A stretch of 64,000 nt of DNA, from positions 1 to 64,000 of the forward strand of contig NZ_BAFR01000147.1 in NCBI RefSeq assembly GCF_000308435.1, given 5' to 3'. The notes below the pieces were generated by a model. The model worked only from the letters and a program-made list of their open reading frames with translations, was not told the origin of the DNA and did not search any database. Below, piece after piece: positions 27,028 to 35,980 of this stretch; positions within the stretch are counted from its first letter, which is position 1, and each line of letters opens with the position of its first letter. A program made the translations under genes and the position numbers. The stretch comes from Nocardia araoensis NBRC 100135 (GTDB lineage Bacteria; Actinomycetota; Actinomycetes; Mycobacteriales; Mycobacteriaceae).

Positions 27028-27764
27028 GCACCCGCTCCGCACTGATCACCGGAGGTTCGCGTGGCATCGGCGCCGAGGTGGCACGCCGCCTGGCGGGCGA
27101 GGGTTATCACCTGACTCTCGCCGCGCGCACGCTCGACACGCTCGAGCAGACCGCGGCGCGCCTGCGCGCGGAAACCGGAGCCGAAGTGCACCCGGCGGTC
27201 GCGCAGATGAACGATCTCGACCAGGTGCGCGCCTTGGCCCAAGCGCATGAGGAACGATTCGGCGGCATGAACGCGCTGGTACTGAGCGCGGGCACCGGCA
27301 CGGCGGGCGCCGTGGCCGATCTGCCCGCGAAGGCGTACGAGCGCATGCTCGACGTGAATTTCCGCGCGCCCTCGACGCTGATCCAGGCCGCGTTGCCGCT
27401 GCTGCGCAAGAGCGCGGACGACGATCGGGAGCGCGGTGCGAAGATCATCGCGCTGGCTTCCATCACCGGTGTGGCGGGAGAGGCGGGCCTGGCGGCCTAC
27501 GGAGCCACCAAGGCGGCGCTCATCTCGCTGTGCGAGACGGTCTCGCTGGAGGAGTCCGCGAACGGCGTCAGCGCGACGGCGATCTCTCCCGGCTATGTCG
27601 ACACCGACATGACGGCGTGGAAGCGTGATGTCCTCGACCGGTCCGCCATGCTGACCACCGGTGACATCGCCGAGATGGTGCTGGCGATCACCCGGCTGTC
27701 CCGCAACGCGGTGGTGCCGAACATCGTGCTGTCCCGCGCCGGTGACCAGCTGTGGCGGGCCTGA
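27024..27764 (+). CDS. SDR, coupled to thiolase
   Basis: 246 residues. Cofactor loop TGGSRGIG, LSAGTGTAG strand, catalytic serine in LASITGV and YGATK. The ATG overlaps the thiolase stop (ATGA). The pair probably acts on consecutive intermediates, with the SDR as 3-hydroxyacyl-CoA dehydrogenase or a ketoacyl reductase. It lacks the C-terminal NGG-type motif common in FabG, so the assignment is loose. Confidence 0.82.
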   Translation: MSTRSALITGGSRGIGAEVARRLAGEGYHLTLAARTLDTLEQTAARLRAETGAEVHPAVAQMNDLDQVRALAQAHEERFGGMNALVLSAGTGTAGAVADLPAKAYERMLDVNFRAPSTLIQAALPLLRKSADDDRERGAKIIALASITGVAGEAGLAAYGATKAALISLCETVSLEESANGVSATAISPGYVDTDMTAWKRDVLDRSAMLTTGDIAEMVLAITRLSRNAVVPNIVLSRAGDQLWRA

Positions 27765-27768
27765 GGAC

Positions 27769-27849
27769 CGTTACCTGGCAGCGACCGGCATGAGTCTGCG
27801 CACCCTGGCCGCCCGCGCCGCGGCGCGGCGTTACCTGACGGCGACCGGC
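27769..27849 (+). repeat. Two imperfect 21-bp repeats exactly 60 bp apart
   Basis: CGTTACCTGGCAGCGACCGGC at 27769-27789 recurs with two differences at 27829-27849. The 60-bp register keeps a reading frame (RYLAATG / RYLTATG), hinting at a decayed coding repeat. The rest of the 264-nt gap up to the Rpf terminator holds nothing else recognisable. Confidence 0.5.
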
Positions 27850-27988
27850 GCGATCCCGCGCCACCGAGGAAGACGAATTCGGGTTCGGTGAATCCGGATT
27901 CGGAGTTGCTGATCGAATTTCGAATTATCGGCGAGATTGCGTCGATAACGGAAATTCGGGCCGACGGGGTATTATCGGCCAAAACAAT

Positions 27989-28021
27989 CCGGCGCCTACC
28001 GCGGATTGCGGTAGGCGCCGG
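27989..28021 (-). terminator. Intrinsic terminator of the Rpf gene
   Basis: A perfect 14-bp stem (CCGGCGCCTACCGC and complement) with a 5-nt loop lies 7 nt after the Rpf stop on the minus strand and is followed in that direction by ATTGTTTTGG. Confidence 0.88.
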
Positions 28022-28028
28022 TGACGCA

Positions 28029-28560
<532 letters not shown>

Positions 28561-28648
28561 GTTTAACCCCTGGTCGAGACTCTGCGCCATTACCCCAGGT
28601 CGATCGCGAAAAATCGGCCGATATCGACCGGCCGTTATGCCGCCGTTA

Positions 28649-28664
28649 TGTGATCGAGATCACC
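28649..28664 (-). promoter_or_regulatory. CRP/GlxR-like binding site upstream of the Rpf gene
   Basis: TGTGATCGAGATCACC fits the TGTGA-N6-TCAC(A/C) consensus. It lies about 290 nt before the Rpf start, consistent with a promoter near 28600 and a long leader. Control of rpf genes by CRP-type regulators is known in mycobacteria and corynebacteria. Confidence 0.6.
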
Positions 28665-28953
28665 GCGATATGGTGAAGCGGATCGCATTTTCGCAGGTCC
28701 ACGACTTGCAGTAGTAGGCATACAGGTGCTGCCCTGCGCCGCCGCACAGTCGGCAGCTACCAAGTCGTTACCTTCCCGAAGCGTCAGAGATGGCGTCGTG
28801 ACGCCGAGGCCGGACCATCGACCCGCGACCGTTCCGTGATCTGGCCGCGAGCTCGGCAACCCGGCCGTACACCGTCGTCGGCCCTACGCGGGACTCGGCG
28901 CCGGGTACGGCGCCGGAAACGCGCTGAACGCTCCGCTCCGGCGCCGACGCGGG
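28665..28953. other. Gap with no confirmed gene
   Basis: On the minus strand one frame ending at 28660 encodes a Cys-rich stretch (SCRLCGG, YYCKSWTC) but has an in-frame stop upstream and no start codon. Nothing else recognisable is seen between here and the thioesterase gene. Confidence 0.4.
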
Positions 28954-29418
28954 CTACTTGCCGTGCGCCCGCAACTGGTAGAGCCCTTCGGTCTCCGCCA
29001 CCACGACGCCGTCGGCGTCGGTGACCACGGCCCGCAGCGTGAAGTCGGACTTGCCGTTCGCCGCCGCCTCCGCGGTGATCCGCGTGATCTCCTCCTCCGA
29101 CAGCATCGCCTCCGCGCGCACATCCGTCTTGGCCGGCTTGCGGAAGGAGATGCGCAGGTCCTTGACCAACGGATAGAACGCCGAGTTGTCGAACGTGGCG
29201 ATCGCGATCGCGCCGCCGAGAATCTCGGCCACGGTGAACAGCACTCCGGCGTACATCACGCCGAAGTGGTTGCCGTTGCCCTCGGCGGGCACCGAGGTCG
29301 CCGCGAAACCGCGCCGCACCTCCACCGCCTGCACCCCCATCTTGTGCGCGATCGGGATGGTGAATTCCAGTGCCCCGTTGACGATGTCCTTGAACGCAGG
29401 AGTCTCGACGTCGCTCAT
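28954..29418 (-). CDS. Hotdog-fold thioesterase-like protein (DUF4442/YiiD-C type)
   Basis: 154 residues. The pattern GNHFGVMYAGVLFTVAEILGG is the central helix of the hotdog fold, with the polar residues used by PaaI-like enzymes, followed by a strand KDLRISFRKPAKTDV. It lacks a signal peptide. It may hydrolyse acyl-CoA; the neighbouring acyl-CoA dehydrogenase gene in the same orientation supports a lipid role. The gap between them is 144 nt. Confidence 0.75.
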   Translation of the reverse strand: MSDVETPAFKDIVNGALEFTIPIAHKMGVQAVEVRRGFAATSVPAEGNGNHFGVMYAGVLFTVAEILGGAIAIATFDNSAFYPLVKDLRISFRKPAKTDVRAEAMLSEEEITRITAEAAANGKSDFTLRAVVTDADGVVVAETEGLYQLRAHGK

Positions 29419-29562
29419 CGCAACCGTCCCTTCACGCCGGAGGTGGCCCGCACCTCGTTGTCTCTGCCACGGCCACCTCGGTGGACGTCACCGAAGCGTA
29501 GGCCCTCAGGAGCACAGCCGAGCAGAGTGTTGGCGGTTTGCCAACACTGCCTGCCGCGCCCA

Positions 29563-30708
29563 TCACAGACTGCGGGCGATGATCTCCTTCATGATCTCGT
29601 TGGTGCCGCCGTAGATCTTCTGCACGCGGCTGTCGGTCCACATCCGTGAGATCGGGTATTCGGTCATGTAGCCGTAACCGCCGTGCAGTTGGAGGCACTC
29701 GTCGGCCACCGACATCGCGCGATCGGTGGTCCACCACTTGGCCATGGCGACGGTCGGGATGTCCAGTTCCCCGCGCAGATGCCGCATGATGCAGTCGTCC
29801 AGGAACACCCGGGCCACCCGGGTCTCGGTGGCCGCCTCGGCCAGGGTGAACTTGGTGTTCTGGAAGGCGAACAGCGGCTTTCCGAACGCGTGCCGCTCCT
29901 TGGTGTAGCGCAGCGTCACCTCCAGCGCGGCCTCCATCCCGGCCACCGATCCGACGGCGATGATCAGCCGCTCCTGTGGAAGCTGCTGCATCAGCTGGAT
30001 GAAGCCCTGCCCTTCCTGCGTGCCGAGCAGGTTGGACACCGGCACCCGGACGTCCTCGAAGAACAGCTCCGAGGTGTCCTGCCCCTTCTGCCCTACCTTG
30101 TCCAGCACCCGGCCGCGCCGGAAGCCCGGCCGATCGGCCTCGACCAGGATCAGCGAGATGCCGCCTGCGCCTTCGCTGGTGTCGGTCTTGGCGACCACGA
30201 TGATGAGGTCGGCCTGGCTGCCGTTGGTGATGAAGGTCTTGGAACCGTTCACCACGTACTCGTCGCCCTCGCGGATCGCCTTGGTCTTGACGTTCTGCAG
30301 GTCCGATCCCGTACCGGGCTCGGTCATCGCGATCGCGCCGACGACCTCACCGGTGGCCATCTTGGGCAGCCACTGCCGCTTCTGCTCTTCGGTGCCGTAG
30401 TGCAGCAGGTAGTGCGCGACGATGCCGCTGTGCAAGGTGGCGCCCCACGAGGTGTCGAACGCCCTGGCCTGCTCCTCGATCAGCACCGCCTCGTGCGCGA
30501 AGGTGCCGCCGCCACCGCCGTACTCCTCCGGGATCGACGCGCACAGCAGGCCGAGGGCGCCCGCCTTGTTCCAGAACTCGCGGTCGACGTGGTGCTGCTC
30601 GATGAACTTGTCGATGTTCGGCGTCAACTCCTTCGCGAAGAACGAGCGGGCGAGCTCGCGCAGGGCGTCCAGGTCGTCGTCGAGCCAGGCGGACCGGTAG
30701 GTCGTCAT
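29563..30708 (-). CDS. Acyl-CoA dehydrogenase (FadE)
   Basis: 381 residues with complete acyl-CoA dehydrogenase architecture: IAMTEPGTGSD FAD loop, ITNGSQADLIIV, QLHGGYGYM and the C-terminal IYGGTNEIMKEIIARSL. The glycine in YGGTNEI replaces the medium-chain catalytic glutamate, as in long-chain or isovaleryl-type enzymes, whose base lies elsewhere. It catalyses FAD-dependent alpha,beta-dehydrogenation of an acyl-CoA. It is divergent from a TetR gene with two perfect operators between them. Confidence 0.92.
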   Translation of the reverse strand: MTTYRSAWLDDDLDALRELARSFFAKELTPNIDKFIEQHHVDREFWNKAGALGLLCASIPEEYGGGGGTFAHEAVLIEEQARAFDTSWGATLHSGIVAHYLLHYGTEEQKRQWLPKMATGEVVGAIAMTEPGTGSDLQNVKTKAIREGDEYVVNGSKTFITNGSQADLIIVVAKTDTSEGAGGISLILVEADRPGFRRGRVLDKVGQKGQDTSELFFEDVRVPVSNLLGTQEGQGFIQLMQQLPQERLIIAVGSVAGMEAALEVTLRYTKERHAFGKPLFAFQNTKFTLAEAATETRVARVFLDDCIMRHLRGELDIPTVAMAKWWTTDRAMSVADECLQLHGGYGYMTEYPISRMWTDSRVQKIYGGTNEIMKEIIARSL

Positions 30709-30746
30709 TCGGGTGTTCCTTGCGAAGAGTGATACCGACAGTTACG

Positions 30747-30788
30747 GGTACAGTGTGTACCAACGATCCGCCGGGTACAAGGTGTACC
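30747..30788. promoter_or_regulatory. Two tandem perfect operators between fadE and its TetR
   Basis: GGTACA-GTG-TGTACC (30747-30761) and GGTACA-AGG-TGTACC (30774-30788) are identical palindromes with 3-nt centres, 27 bp apart, each followed by a shared CGATCCG. They lie in the 110-nt divergent region and are the expected binding sites of the adjacent TetR protein. Confidence 0.85.
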
Positions 30789-30818
30789 ACTCGATCCGCC
30801 TGCCGATACGCTGAGCCG

Positions 30819-31490
30819 GTGGCAAGACGACCTTGGGTGGACACCGCCGACGTGCGGCGTTCCACCAGCGACCGGCCCGGCCGCGACGAGCGCCGCCGGG
30901 CCATCGTGGCGGCCGCGATCGCGGCCATCGAGGAAGACGGCCCGCACGCGCTGACCGGCCGGATCGCCGACCGCGCCGGACTGGCCCGCACCCACGTCTA
31001 CCGGCATTTCGCCAGCAAGGAGGAGCTGGACCTGGCAGTCGCCCGGCACGCGCACCACGATCTGACCGAACGGATCCGCGCGCGTTTGGCGGTGGACGGC
31101 ACCCCCCTGGACATCATCCGCGCGCCTTTGGCCCAGCACGTGCGGTGGGCCGCCGAGCATCCCAATCTCTATCGCTTCCTGGTCGGACGCGACTACCGGC
31201 GCGGCCGCAACGAACCGCGGGTCGGCGGAAGCGCGTTCGCCGCCGAGATCTCCGCCGCGGCGACGCGCTACCTGCCGGAATTCGGGGCCGACCCGCTGGC
31301 CGCGGACCGGGTGGTGGTCGCCCTGCTCGGCTTGGTGGACGCCTCGGTGCGCTGGTGGCTGGCACACCACGACACCACCGAGAGCGCGCTCGTCGACCGC
31401 CTGACCACCGAGTGCTGGCTGCTCATCGACAACCGGCTCCGCGATCTGGGCATCGCGGTCGACCCTCGAAAACCGTTGCCGGGCAATTGA
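30819..31490 (+). CDS. TetR family regulator of the fadE gene
   Basis: 223 residues from a GTG; the open frame extends further upstream but runs through the operators. The helix-turn-helix is LTGRIADRAGLARTHVYRHF (about 50-70). Long-chain acyl-CoA is a common ligand for TetR proteins next to fadE genes. It probably represses fadE and itself through the two GGTACA palindromes. It converges on the PfpI-like gene with a 19-nt gap. Confidence 0.87.
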   Translation: MARRPWVDTADVRRSTSDRPGRDERRRAIVAAAIAAIEEDGPHALTGRIADRAGLARTHVYRHFASKEELDLAVARHAHHDLTERIRARLAVDGTPLDIIRAPLAQHVRWAAEHPNLYRFLVGRDYRRGRNEPRVGGSAFAAEISAAATRYLPEFGADPLAADRVVVALLGLVDASVRWWLAHHDTTESALVDRLTTECWLLIDNRLRDLGIAVDPRKPLPGN

Positions 31491-31509
31491 GTCCCCAGCG
31501 GTGGCGGGG

Positions 31510-32076
31510 TCAACGCGCGGCGGGGACCACTTCGCGCGTGATGGCGTGCACGAAATCGGGCAGATCGCCGGGGTTGCGCGAGGTGAGCAAGGTCCACCCG
31601 CCCTCGGCGGAGCGCACCGCCGCTTCGTCGACCCAGTCGCCGCCCGCGTTGACGATGTCGGTCCGCAGCGAGAAGTACGAGGTCAGCGTCTTGCCGCGCA
31701 CCAACTCGGCGTTCACGAGCAGCCACGGGCCGTGGCAGATCGCCGCGATCGGCTTGCCCGCGCCCGCGAACTCCTTGGCCAGTTCGATCGCCCGGTCGGT
31801 GACCCGCAGTTTGTCCGCGTTCACCGTGCCGCCGGGGACCACCAGCACGTCGAAATCGTCCACGGAGACCTCGTGCACCGACGTATCCGGTCGCACGACG
31901 GTGTCTTTCTCCGTGTCGTGCAGGTAGGTCTGCACCTCCTCGAGCTTCGGCGCGGCATGGGTCACGCGCGCCCCGCGCTTGCGCAGTTCGTCGCGCGGCA
32001 CCAGTAGTTCGTCCCGCTCCACGCCCGTATTCGAGGTGATGATCAGCACGCGCGTCCCATCCAGTTGGTCGGTCAT
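31510..32076 (-). CDS. DJ-1/PfpI family protein
   Basis: 188 residues. The nucleophile elbow AICHGPWLL contains the conserved cysteine and histidine, with the acidic partner region VVPGG. The family includes glyoxalase III, protein deglycases and stress proteins; the small size without a second domain fits the PfpI/YhbO group. It lies 60 nt downstream of the MerR gene in the same orientation and may be co-transcribed. Confidence 0.85.
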   Translation of the reverse strand: MTDQLDGTRVLIITSNTGVERDELLVPRDELRKRGARVTHAAPKLEEVQTYLHDTEKDTVVRPDTSVHEVSVDDFDVLVVPGGTVNADKLRVTDRAIELAKEFAGAGKPIAAICHGPWLLVNAELVRGKTLTSYFSLRTDIVNAGGDWVDEAAVRSAEGGWTLLTSRNPGDLPDFVHAITREVVPAAR

Positions 32077-32136
32077 GAGCCGCTCTCCTTTCGCCTCGGG
32101 ATGGTCCTGTTTCCGGCATGCCGCGCGCGGGCCGCG

Positions 32137-32796
32137 CTAAACCTCGCCGGAGGCGCGATCCGCGGCGTCGTCCGGCGGCAGCAGCGTGCTGGACAGATGC
32201 TCTTGCGCCAGCCTGCGCAGCGCGGCGAGCAGGGTGTCGCCCAGAATCGTTCCGACGATGGCGGTTTCGGTCATCCGCTCGAGGCCGGGTTCGTTGCGGA
32301 CCAGGGCGATGTCGGTGGCGGCGATGGCTTCGCTCGCGTCCGCGTAGTCGTCCATCGCGGCGACCACGTCGTCGTGGCCGAGCAGGCGCAGCGCGGCGCA
32401 GACGTCGACGAGCGTGCCGCGGGCCGGGCTGTCGTCGTCGATCCGCCAGCCGCGCCGGTCCAGCAGCGCCGCGACATCCTCGTCGGCGGCGTCCCGCTGC
32501 TCGTCACCGACCTGCGATCGCCGCCCGCCCAACGCGTATTGCACATGGCCGAGCGAGTCCCGCGCGGAGAGGCTGCCGCTGTCGAGCGCCGCCAGCAGTT
32601 CCTTCGCCGCCTCGATGGACACGCCGCCGATGTCCACCAGCGCCCGGATCAGCCGCAGCCTGCTGACGTGGGCGTCGCTGTATTCGGCCTGATTGCGATG
32701 GGTCCGCACGCCGGAAGGCAGCAGCCCCTCGCGCACGTAGTACTTGATCGTCGCGGGAGGAACGCCGCTGGCGCGGCTGAGTTCGGCGATCCGCAT
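32137..32796 (-). CDS. MerR family regulator
   Basis: 219 residues. The N-terminal winged helix is typical (MRIAELSRASGVPPATIKYY, wing with EGLLPSG and HRNQAEY). A long C-terminal domain of about 140 residues without metal-binding cysteines suggests an organic ligand. The start at 32796 is where homology begins. It is divergent from the membrane-protein operon at 32904, with two perfect 17-bp palindromes between. Confidence 0.86.
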   Translation of the reverse strand: MRIAELSRASGVPPATIKYYVREGLLPSGVRTHRNQAEYSDAHVSRLRLIRALVDIGGVSIEAAKELLAALDSGSLSARDSLGHVQYALGGRRSQVGDEQRDAADEDVAALLDRRGWRIDDDSPARGTLVDVCAALRLLGHDDVVAAMDDYADASEAIAATDIALVRNEPGLERMTETAIVGTILGDTLLAALRRLAQEHLSSTLLPPDDAADRASGEV

Positions 32797-32820
32797 CGGA
32801 CTCCTCGGGCTCGTCACTAC

Positions 32821-32873
32821 TTGACAGTGGATAGTACAGCTATCCATAATTGCTGCCGATAGTGCAACTATCG
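32821..32873 (+). promoter_or_regulatory. Promoter with two MerR-type operators
   Basis: TTGACA (32821-32826) and CATAAT (32845-32850) are 18 nt apart, a lengthened spacer typical of MerR-controlled promoters. GGATAG-N5-CTATCC (32829-32845) lies exactly in the spacer. A second palindrome CGATAG-N5-CTATCG (32857-32873) is centred 28 bp downstream. Both share GATAG-T-N-C-A-R-CTATC. Confidence 0.82.
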
Positions 32874-32903
32874 ATACCTTGAGTTTCGAAAGGTCGACGT
32901 ACC

Positions 32904-33866
32904 GTGACCGCCCTCTTCCAGCGCTTCCCCGCTCTGTCCTGGCATCGGCCACTGATGCTGCTCGCCGTCGCGATGGCGCTGCTGACCGTCTGGTCCATCG
33001 GTGGCATGGTCCTCGACGACCGCACGTTGACCGGGTTGCCGATCTGGGCCAAGTCGGCCAAGTTCGCGCTTTCGGTCCTGATCTACGCCGTGACCTGGGC
33101 GTGGCTGCTCGCCCAGCTCACTCGATGGCGGCGGATCGCCTGGTGGGCCGGGACCGTGGCCGCGCTCGGCTTGGCGGTGGAACTTCTGGTCATCACCACC
33201 CAGATCGCGCGGGGCACGACCAGTCACTTCAATTTCACGACGCCGGTGAACGCGGTGCTGTGGGACATCATGGGGTCCTCGATCGTGCTGGTCTGGATCG
33301 CCACCCTGGTCGCGTCGGCGGCGTTGTTCGCCGACCCGACGGCCGACCCCGCCCGCAACGCGGCGATCCGCTACGGCGCCGCGCTCTCGCTGGCGGGCGC
33401 CGCGCTGGGAATGCTGATGGTGCCGCCGACCGCCGAGCAGCGGGCGACGGGCAGTGCGATCAGAGGCGCCCACACGGTCGGGCTCGCCGACGGCGGCCCC
33501 GGGTTGCCCATCCTCGGCTGGAGCACGGCCGGCGGCGATCTGCGGGTTCCCCATTTCCTCGGAATGCATGCGTTGCAAGTGCTTCCGCTGGTTCTGCTCG
33601 CCGTCGAGTACGGGTCCCGCCGACTTCCGGCCCTGCGCCCAGCAGGCGCCAGGCGAAGGCTGGTCGTGATCGCCGCGGCGGCCTACGCCGCGCTGCTCGC
33701 GGTACTGACCTGGCAGGCGCTGCGCGGACAATCGGTGGTCCATCCCGACGCCGCCACCGCGTCGGCTCTCGCCGCTGTCGCCCTCGGTACCGCACTATCC
33801 GCGGCAGTCGCGGTGCGGACGAAAAACATCGCAGCGCAGCCGGTCCCGGTAGGAGCGGGGCGATGA
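32904..33866 (+). CDS. Hypothetical integral membrane protein
   Basis: 320 residues from a GTG, about seven predicted membrane helices. Conserved-looking polar motifs are LPIWAKSAKFALSV, HFNFTTPVNAVLWDIMG and PHFLGMHALQVLPL, with histidines placed in membrane helices, as in proteins that bind haem or metal. No family name is certain. It is the first gene of a three-gene coupled operon (ATGA overlap with the next) controlled by the MerR protein. Confidence 0.72.
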   Translation: MTALFQRFPALSWHRPLMLLAVAMALLTVWSIGGMVLDDRTLTGLPIWAKSAKFALSVLIYAVTWAWLLAQLTRWRRIAWWAGTVAALGLAVELLVITTQIARGTTSHFNFTTPVNAVLWDIMGSSIVLVWIATLVASAALFADPTADPARNAAIRYGAALSLAGAALGMLMVPPTAEQRATGSAIRGAHTVGLADGGPGLPILGWSTAGGDLRVPHFLGMHALQVLPLVLLAVEYGSRRLPALRPAGARRRLVVIAAAAYAALLAVLTWQALRGQSVVHPDAATASALAAVALGTALSAAVAVRTKNIAAQPVPVGAGR

Positions 33867-34309
33867 CGGAATTGCTGTTCGACATCACCTTCTGGTTCGC
33901 GGCGCCGTTCTGGGCACTGATGATCCTGGCGCCGGGATGGCGACGGACCAGTGCGATCGTCGCCTCGCCGCTCATCTGCCTGCCTCCCCTGCTCGTCTAC
34001 GCGGCCCTGGTCGCGCCCGAGTTCGGCCCGTTCGCCGCGGCGCTCGTCGATCCGGAGCTGCCCGGGCTGCGCGAAGTGCTGGGCCGAGAGGCGGGGGCCG
34101 CGGCGGCGTGGGCTCATTTCGTGGCCTTCGACCTGTTTCTCGGGCGCTGGATCTTCCTGGACAGTCGCGCGCGTGGCCGCACTCCGCTGCTGATCAGCCC
34201 GCTGCTCGTGCTCACCATCCTGTTCGCGCCGATCGGCGTGCTGCTCTACCTGCTCATCCGAATCACCACGACACCGGCGTCCGGCCGGTCGGTCCCCCTG
34301 GAGGCATGA
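33863..34309 (+). CDS. DUF4281/ABA4-like membrane protein
   Basis: 148 residues with four membrane helices. The segment AAWAHFVAFDLFLGRWIFLDSRARG is the core motif of the DUF4281 family, which includes plant ABA4, needed for neoxanthin synthesis. In bacteria the function is not known. The start overlaps the upstream stop, and the stop overlaps the DoxX-like start. Confidence 0.78.
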   Translation: MTELLFDITFWFAAPFWALMILAPGWRRTSAIVASPLICLPPLLVYAALVAPEFGPFAAALVDPELPGLREVLGREAGAAAAWAHFVAFDLFLGRWIFLDSRARGRTPLLISPLLVLTILFAPIGVLLYLLIRITTTPASGRSVPLEA

Positions 34310-34866
34310 TGGAAACCCTCATCGTTCTGCTGACCACGCTTCTGACGTTGCGCGCCGCGGGCGCTCTCGGCGCGCGCCGATTCGCCGCATGGCCCACCTG
34401 CGCCGCCTACGCACTCGGCGTGATGCTGATCATGACCGGCACCACGCATTTCCTTCCCGAGACGTTCGCGGACTCCCCCGTTCCCACCCACGCGGATCTG
34501 CTCCCGATGGTGCCGCCGTTCGTCCCGTTCCCCGGTGCGATGGTCTACCTGACCGGCGTACTGGAACTGCTCGGCGCGGTGGGCCTCTTCCTCGCGGCCA
34601 CCCGCCGTGCCGCGGGGCTCGGGCTCACCGCCCTGTTCGTCGTGCTGCTGCCCGCCAACATCTACGCGGCGGTCTCCCACATCCCGTTCAACGGCGCACC
34701 CGCTTCGCCACTGTGGGAGCGCATTCCGGAGCAGGCGCTGTACATCGGCGTCGCCCTGTGGGCGGCCGGGATCCTGCGCTTCCCGCGACGAGCGGGCAGT
34801 GACCGAATCGAGAACGCGGCGGTGACTTCGAAGCCGCGCACGGGATCTCGAAACATACCCGGCTGA
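34309..34866 (+). CDS. DoxX-like membrane protein
   Basis: 185 residues, four membrane helices. MTGTTHFLPETFAD and VYLTGVLELLGAVGLFLAATRR correspond to the DoxX signature, close to the gene at 11552. Two ATG codons in tandem are possible (34306 and 34309); GGAGG is better placed for the second. It ends the MerR-controlled operon. The shared DUF4281-DoxX arrangement suggests a membrane redox or detoxification response. Confidence 0.78.
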   Translation: METLIVLLTTLLTLRAAGALGARRFAAWPTCAAYALGVMLIMTGTTHFLPETFADSPVPTHADLLPMVPPFVPFPGAMVYLTGVLELLGAVGLFLAATRRAAGLGLTALFVVLLPANIYAAVSHIPFNGAPASPLWERIPEQALYIGVALWAAGILRFPRRAGSDRIENAAVTSKPRTGSRNIPG

Positions 34867-34983
34867 ACCGGAGCTCGGCGTCGCCGCCTCGAAACTCATT
34901 GCCGAGGTGTCGCTTTCGCTATCGGTGCTCGCGACTACCCGATTTCCCTGAATGGGCTGCGCGCGGCCGGGTACAACGGAATC

Positions 34984-35937
34984 GTGAGTGCTTCTCGGTA
35001 TTTGGGCGCGCTCGTCGGCGCGCTGGCGACGGTTGTCGTGGTCTCGGTCTTCTCCGTCCGTCCCGCCGAAGCCGATTCCGCGCGTGCGCGCGTGGTCGGG
35101 GAGGCTCCGCTCGGCGGATCGGTGTCACAGGTCGATGTCTACTCGCCCTCGATGGACAAAGTGATCACCAATCGGGTGATCCGGGCGGCGGGCGGTGCAC
35201 CAGCGCCGACGCTGTACCTGCTCACCGGTATCGGGGGTGGAGTCGACGGCATCTCCTGGTGGGACGACACCGACGTCCGGGAGTTCTTCGCCGACAAGCA
35301 CGTCAACGTGGTGATGCCGGTCGGCGGCGCCTACAGCATGTACACCGACTGGCTCGCCGACGATCCGGCGGTCGGGCGCAATCGATGGCAGACCTACCTC
35401 ACGCGGGAGCTACCGGCGACGCTCGACGCCGAACTCGGCGCCACCGGGCGCAACGCGATCGCGGGGGTGTCGATGAGCGCCGGGTCCGCGGTCGATCTCG
35501 CGATCCAGGCGCCCGACGTGTACGACGCGGTGGCGGCCTACAGCGGATGCCCGTGGGCCGCGGACGCCGTCGGCGCGGCGATGGTGAGCGCGCAGGTCAT
35601 CCGAGGTGGGGGTAATCCGGCGAACATGTGGGGCGCTCCCGGCGACGTGATCTGGCGGGCGCACGACGCGTTCACCAACGCGGGCGCACTGGCCGGGAAG
35701 ACCGTCTACTTGTCCGCCGCCTCCGGCACTCCCGGTGCGATCGATCGCGGCGGCCTGCCCTTTCCGCCCATCGAGGCGATAGCAGGCTCCTGCACGGCGG
35801 CCTTCGCCGATCGTCTCGACGAGCTCGGCCTGCCCGCGATCCACGTGCACCGCGCGGAAGGCTCGCACACCTGGGGGCAGTTCGAGACCGACCTCCACGA
35901 TTCGTGGCCGCACCTGGCGCGCGCCCTCGGCGCGTGA
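34984..35937 (+). CDS. Antigen 85-type mycolyltransferase/esterase
   Basis: 317 residues from a GTG. Signal peptide to about residue 31 (RPAEA-DS). Motifs: LYLLTGIGGG, VMPVGGAYSMYTDW, nucleophile in GVSMSAGSAVDLA (about 161) and the catalytic histidine in GSHTWGQFETDLHDSWP. This is the Ag85/FbpA-C family that transfers mycolates to trehalose or arabinogalactan, so the host makes mycolic acids. The substrate loop is shorter than in mycobacterial Ag85. Confidence 0.9.
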   Translation: MSASRYLGALVGALATVVVVSVFSVRPAEADSARARVVGEAPLGGSVSQVDVYSPSMDKVITNRVIRAAGGAPAPTLYLLTGIGGGVDGISWWDDTDVREFFADKHVNVVMPVGGAYSMYTDWLADDPAVGRNRWQTYLTRELPATLDAELGATGRNAIAGVSMSAGSAVDLAIQAPDVYDAVAAYSGCPWAADAVGAAMVSAQVIRGGGNPANMWGAPGDVIWRAHDAFTNAGALAGKTVYLSAASGTPGAIDRGGLPFPPIEAIAGSCTAAFADRLDELGLPAIHVHRAEGSHTWGQFETDLHDSWPHLARALGA

Positions 35938-35980
35938 GGATTCGGACTGCCGCGGCCCGCGGTCACCTCCGCGGGGATGT

